A DNA stretch of 7,967 nt, taken from positions 1 to 7,967 of the forward strand of contig JABWBL010000135.1 of the NCBI GenBank assembly GCA_013360535.1. Direction: 5' to 3'. The position numbers and the translations under genes were made by a program. Origin of the DNA: Planctomycetaceae bacterium. Its GTDB lineage: Bacteria > Planctomycetota > UBA1135 > GCA-002686595. Below the pieces are notes generated by a model, which saw only the letters and a program-made list of their open reading frames with translations, searched no databases and was not told the DNA's origin. This document shows, one piece after another, positions 5,383 to 7,967 of the stretch (position 1 is the first letter of the stretch; the number at the start of each line of letters is the position of its first letter).

Positions 5383-7967
5383 CGCTCGCGCGCCTCGAGC
5401 GGCACGAGCTCCACGGCGGTCCACCAGACGGCATCGCCGGTGATGTCTCCGCGTGGGCCGGGTGAGGTCGAGAGCACGACTTCACCCGCCTCGCGCGCGC
5501 GGAAGACGGCCTGAACGACGCGTGGAGTGCGGTCCTCCTCGCGCTGCGCCGGATCGAAGTTGTGCTGCCACAGCGGCTCGTCGCGGCCCGTGAAGCGCGC
5601 CTCGACGGAGAATCCGTCAGTGCGCTCGGAGGACTTCCAGCTCCACTCGCCGACGCCGACGAGCGCGCGCAGCCGGTAGCGACCCGGCTCGACCCGGAAG
5701 CGCAGCTCCGAGGGCGCGTAGACGACCAGCGTCTCGCGCTCGCCGAAACGCTCGCGCCGCAGGTGCGGGCTCGCGCGGACGCTCGTGGGGCGCTCCGTGA
5801 ACATCGACCAGCGCAGCTCGTCGGGTTCACCCGCGAAGGCGCGCGACGGAAGTCCTTCGAGGCGCGTGAGCCTCACGCGCGCCGTCGGTGCAAAGTCGCC
5901 TGCGTAGTCGGGCGCCGCGACGACACGGAGCGCCTTCGGCCGCACCGGATTCCCGAGCGCCCACTCGATGACTTCCTGCTGGCCGACGAACGTCGGACTC
6001 AGGGGAAGCTCGTGCTCGAGCAGGGACGGGAACATGCGGAAGGAGTGCACACGACCGTCGTCGAGGTGGAGCTCGAGCTGCACGGGCGCCGCGGCGGCAA
6101 GCACCGCACGGGCGCGGCCCTGGAGGCTCGCATTGACTTGCACGGAAAAGCCGAGGTCCTGCCCGTGCCACTCCGTGAGGTCGAGCCACTCGCCGAACGC
6201 GAGGTCTCGCTCGAGCAGATCCTTCCGCGCAAGAGCTCGCCGCTCCGAGGCAGGCTTGCGTTCCCAGAGCAGGAACGAGCGCTCGGCGAAGCGTGGACTG
6301 TAGTTCACGAGCAGCTCGACGAACGCCTCGGTGTCCGTGCACGGCGCGTAGCGGCTGTCGATGGCCGTGAGCCGCTGCAGCAGGAAGTCCGGCGCATCGA
6401 AACCGCGCAGGAACTCCGCATTGCGCTCGCGCAGCGCGCCAGAATGCGCGGAGTAGGCCTGGAACATCGGCCGCGGCCGCCATTCGAGGCGATTGAGCAC
6501 GAGCAGTCCCTGTTCGTCACCCAGAAGGTCGATGGAGCGCTCGCCGACGAGCGCACGCACCTTGGGCAAGTCGAAACGCGAACGCACATGGTCGAGCTCG
6601 AGCTCGAGCCGCTCGCGCACTTGCTCCCCGTTCGCCAGCCACTCGACGGAACGCCGGAAGTCCGAGTTCGCGCGCGTGGCGACCGCCGCGAGCGGCTCGC
6701 CCTTCGGCCAGACGACAGCGAGGATCGCGACGGCGGCCACAGCTCGCAGAACGCGCGCTCGACGCCACAAGCCTCGCACGCGCTCGAGTGAGAGCTCCGG
6801 CTCCCGCAGGTCGGGCAGCAGGAACGGAGCGACGAGGACCACCAGACCGAACGAGCCCACGAAACCGTGGCGGACGACGTTGGACTTGTAGCTTGCGGCG
6901 CAGATCGCGAGCGCCACGAGCGCGCTGGCCCGCGCCTCGTTCGCGAACGGCCCGGGACGGGTTCGCAGGACCACGACGAGGCCGAGCGCAGCGAGCGCCC
7001 CGAGCCCGAATCCCGCGAAATCCGGATGGGACTCGAGCCGCGACATCGCACCGGAGTATCCAGCGGCGACTTCCAGACCGCTCGCGACGTAACGCGGCAG
7101 GTGGAGGAGAGACTGACCCGCGAGGCTCCACAGGCACGCCACCGCGCCGGCGAAGAACAGCGTGCGCACCGCGGCGCTCCACCAGGACCGCGTCGCCAGG
7201 GGAGTCGCGCAAATCGCGAGCGCCGCGAGCCAGGCCTGCGGAAGCAGCGTGAACTTCGTGAGGCTCAGCGTCGCGAGCAGCGTGAGGCACAACGCGCGCA
7301 GCCAGCCCGAGTGCGCGTTGCGGATGCCCACGACGGCGGCCGCGATGCACACGAGGCTCCCCCACGAGTCCGTCTGCAGCCCGAGGAAGAGCGCGAGCAG
7401 CGCCACGAGCGTGCCTTCGAGCCAGGTGCCGACGCGCACCAGCGCGAGCGCGACCAGCAGCGCCCCACCGAGCTCGACCAGCCCCTCCCACAGCACCCGG
7501 CGCGTCCAGTCGAGGTCGGGATCGAACGCGCCGATCGGAAAGTGCGACAGCGGGCCGTACGTGTAGACGTAATCGACCCCGGCCTGCAGCCCGTGCGTGG
7601 CGAAGTGCGAGTACGCGTACTCCCACGACGGATCGAGTCCGATGTCCGGCGGAATCCAGGCTGGTCCGACGTGCCGCACCCACAGGAGAACGCCGAGCAC
7701 GACGGCGAGCGCCGCGCGGCGCGAGTCGGTCGTGCGCAGCGATCGGACGAGCGAGCGCAGGCACGCGCGTGGCCCACAGCCGAACAGGTACATCAGCGTC
7801 GTCGAACCGAGCGCGAGCAGGATCGCAAGCTCGCCGTTGCCGAGGCTCCACGCCGAGGAATGTCGCGGATTCGCCCACGGAAGCGCGAGCGCGGCGTCCC
7901 ACCAGCGCATGCGTCCGCGGATCTCGCGTGCGACGACGATCGCCGCGCCCGCGAGCCACGCGTGGAG
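5379..7967 (-). CDS. Large polytopic membrane protein, GT-C glycosyltransferase-like, with C-terminal beta-sandwich regions (5' end outside window)
   Basis: The frame is open from the right edge to TGA 5381-5379, 862 residues visible. ATG 7910 is possible, but the 19 codons upstream encode a hydrophobic segment followed by REIRGR and no Shine-Dalgarno site precedes that ATG, so the true start is probably outside. Numbering from the first visible codon, the N-terminal 420 or so residues hold about ten hydrophobic helices. After the third comes a long loop with IGLDPSWEYAY (109-119) and VYTYGPLSHFP (134-144). An acidic residue in the first large external loop is the hallmark of GT-C enzymes that use lipid-linked sugars. 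Conserved-looking LTKFTLL (236-242) and YKSNVVRHG (360-368) follow. Residues from about 430 onward are soluble, with a beta-rich region around 600-700 and an NPCBM-like C-terminus (SELRFRVEPGRYRLRALVGV, 753-772; TSPGPRGDITGDAVWW, 834-849). The likely role is sugar transfer to a surface glycan or protein, unproven. It converges on the epimerase with a 9-nt gap. Confidence 0.75.
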   Translation of the reverse strand, partial: LHAWLAGAAIVVAREIRGRMRWWDAALALPWANPRHSSAWSLGNGELAILLALGSTTLMYLFGCGPRACLRSLVRSLRTTDSRRAALAVVLGVLLWVRHVGPAWIPPDIGLDPSWEYAYSHFATHGLQAGVDYVYTYGPLSHFPIGAFDPDLDWTRRVLWEGLVELGGALLVALALVRVGTWLEGTLVALLALFLGLQTDSWGSLVCIAAAVVGIRNAHSGWLRALCLTLLATLSLTKFTLLPQAWLAALAICATPLATRSWWSAAVRTLFFAGAVACLWSLAGQSLLHLPRYVASGLEVAAGYSGAMSRLESHPDFAGFGLGALAALGLVVVLRTRPGPFANEARASALVALAICAASYKSNVVRHGFVGSFGLVVLVAPFLLPDLREPELSLERVRGLWRRARVLRAVAAVAILAVVWPKGEPLAAVATRANSDFRRSVEWLANGEQVRERLELELDHVRSRFDLPKVRALVGERSIDLLGDEQGLLVLNRLEWRPRPMFQAYSAHSGALRERNAEFLRGFDAPDFLLQRLTAIDSRYAPCTDTEAFVELLVNYSPRFAERSFLLWERKPASERRALARKDLLERDLAFGEWLDLTEWHGQDLGFSVQVNASLQGRARAVLAAAAPVQLELHLDDGRVHSFRMFPSLLEHELPLSPTFVGQQEVIEWALGNPVRPKALRVVAAPDYAGDFAPTARVRLTRLEGLPSRAFAGEPDELRWSMFTERPTSVRASPHLRRERFGERETLVVYAPSELRFRVEPGRYRLRALVGVGEWSWKSSERTDGFSVEARFTGRDEPLWQHNFDPAQREEDRTPRVVQAVFRAREAGEVVLSTSPGPRGDITGDAVWWTAVELVPLEARER

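Noticed and set aside
7911..7967. Gene start at ATG 7910 for the membrane protein
   Set aside because: The upstream 19 codons are open and hydrophobic and no Shine-Dalgarno site precedes this ATG, so an internal methionine is more likely, though not excluded.

Overview
This is a GC-rich window (well over half G+C by eye) carrying six protein genes and one striking intergenic palindrome. There are no RNA genes, CRISPR arrays, transposase genes or phage genes. Gene content and style suggest a free-living, polysaccharide-oriented Gram-negative-type bacterium, most plausibly a member of the Planctomycetota. The clues are a secreted parallel beta-helix protein, an exported GH29 fucosidase with an extra C-terminal beta domain, a large 'DPSW' membrane glycosyltransferase-like protein, and mostly absent Shine-Dalgarno sites. 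The phylum is an inference from style; no marker gene is present.

Layout. (1) 1-684, minus: N-terminal part of a secreted right-handed beta-helix protein that runs off the left edge. (2) 818-2605, plus: exported alpha-L-fucosidase (GH29), transcribed divergently from the first gene across a 133-bp gap. (3) 2611-2973, minus: small VOC/glyoxalase-fold protein, ending 5 nt from the fucosidase stop. (4) 2974-3159: intergenic region dominated by a perfect 51-bp inverted repeat with a 27-nt spacer (2978-3106). (5) 3160-4347 and 4344-5369, plus: a two-gene operon with an ATGA overlap, encoding a nucleotide-sugar dehydrogenase and an NAD-dependent sugar epimerase/dehydratase. (6) 5379-7967, minus: a large polytopic membrane protein resembling GT-C glycosyltransferases with C-terminal beta-sandwich regions, its start lying beyond the right edge.

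How it fits together. The operon should oxidise a UDP-sugar to a UDP-uronic acid and then epimerise, or otherwise modify, a nucleotide sugar, giving precursors for a surface polysaccharide or glycan. The convergent membrane protein could use lipid-linked sugars in the same area of metabolism, but that link rests only on proximity. The fucosidase and beta-helix protein face outward and would act on, or bind, external glycans. The VOC protein has no evident link to either theme.

The most unusual signal is the long perfect inverted repeat between the VOC gene and the dehydrogenase operon. Its arms are less GC-rich (29 of 51 bases) than the surroundings. It could be a palindromic mobile or dispersed repeat, a duplicated divergent promoter/operator, or an assembly artefact. 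A genome-wide copy search would separate these.
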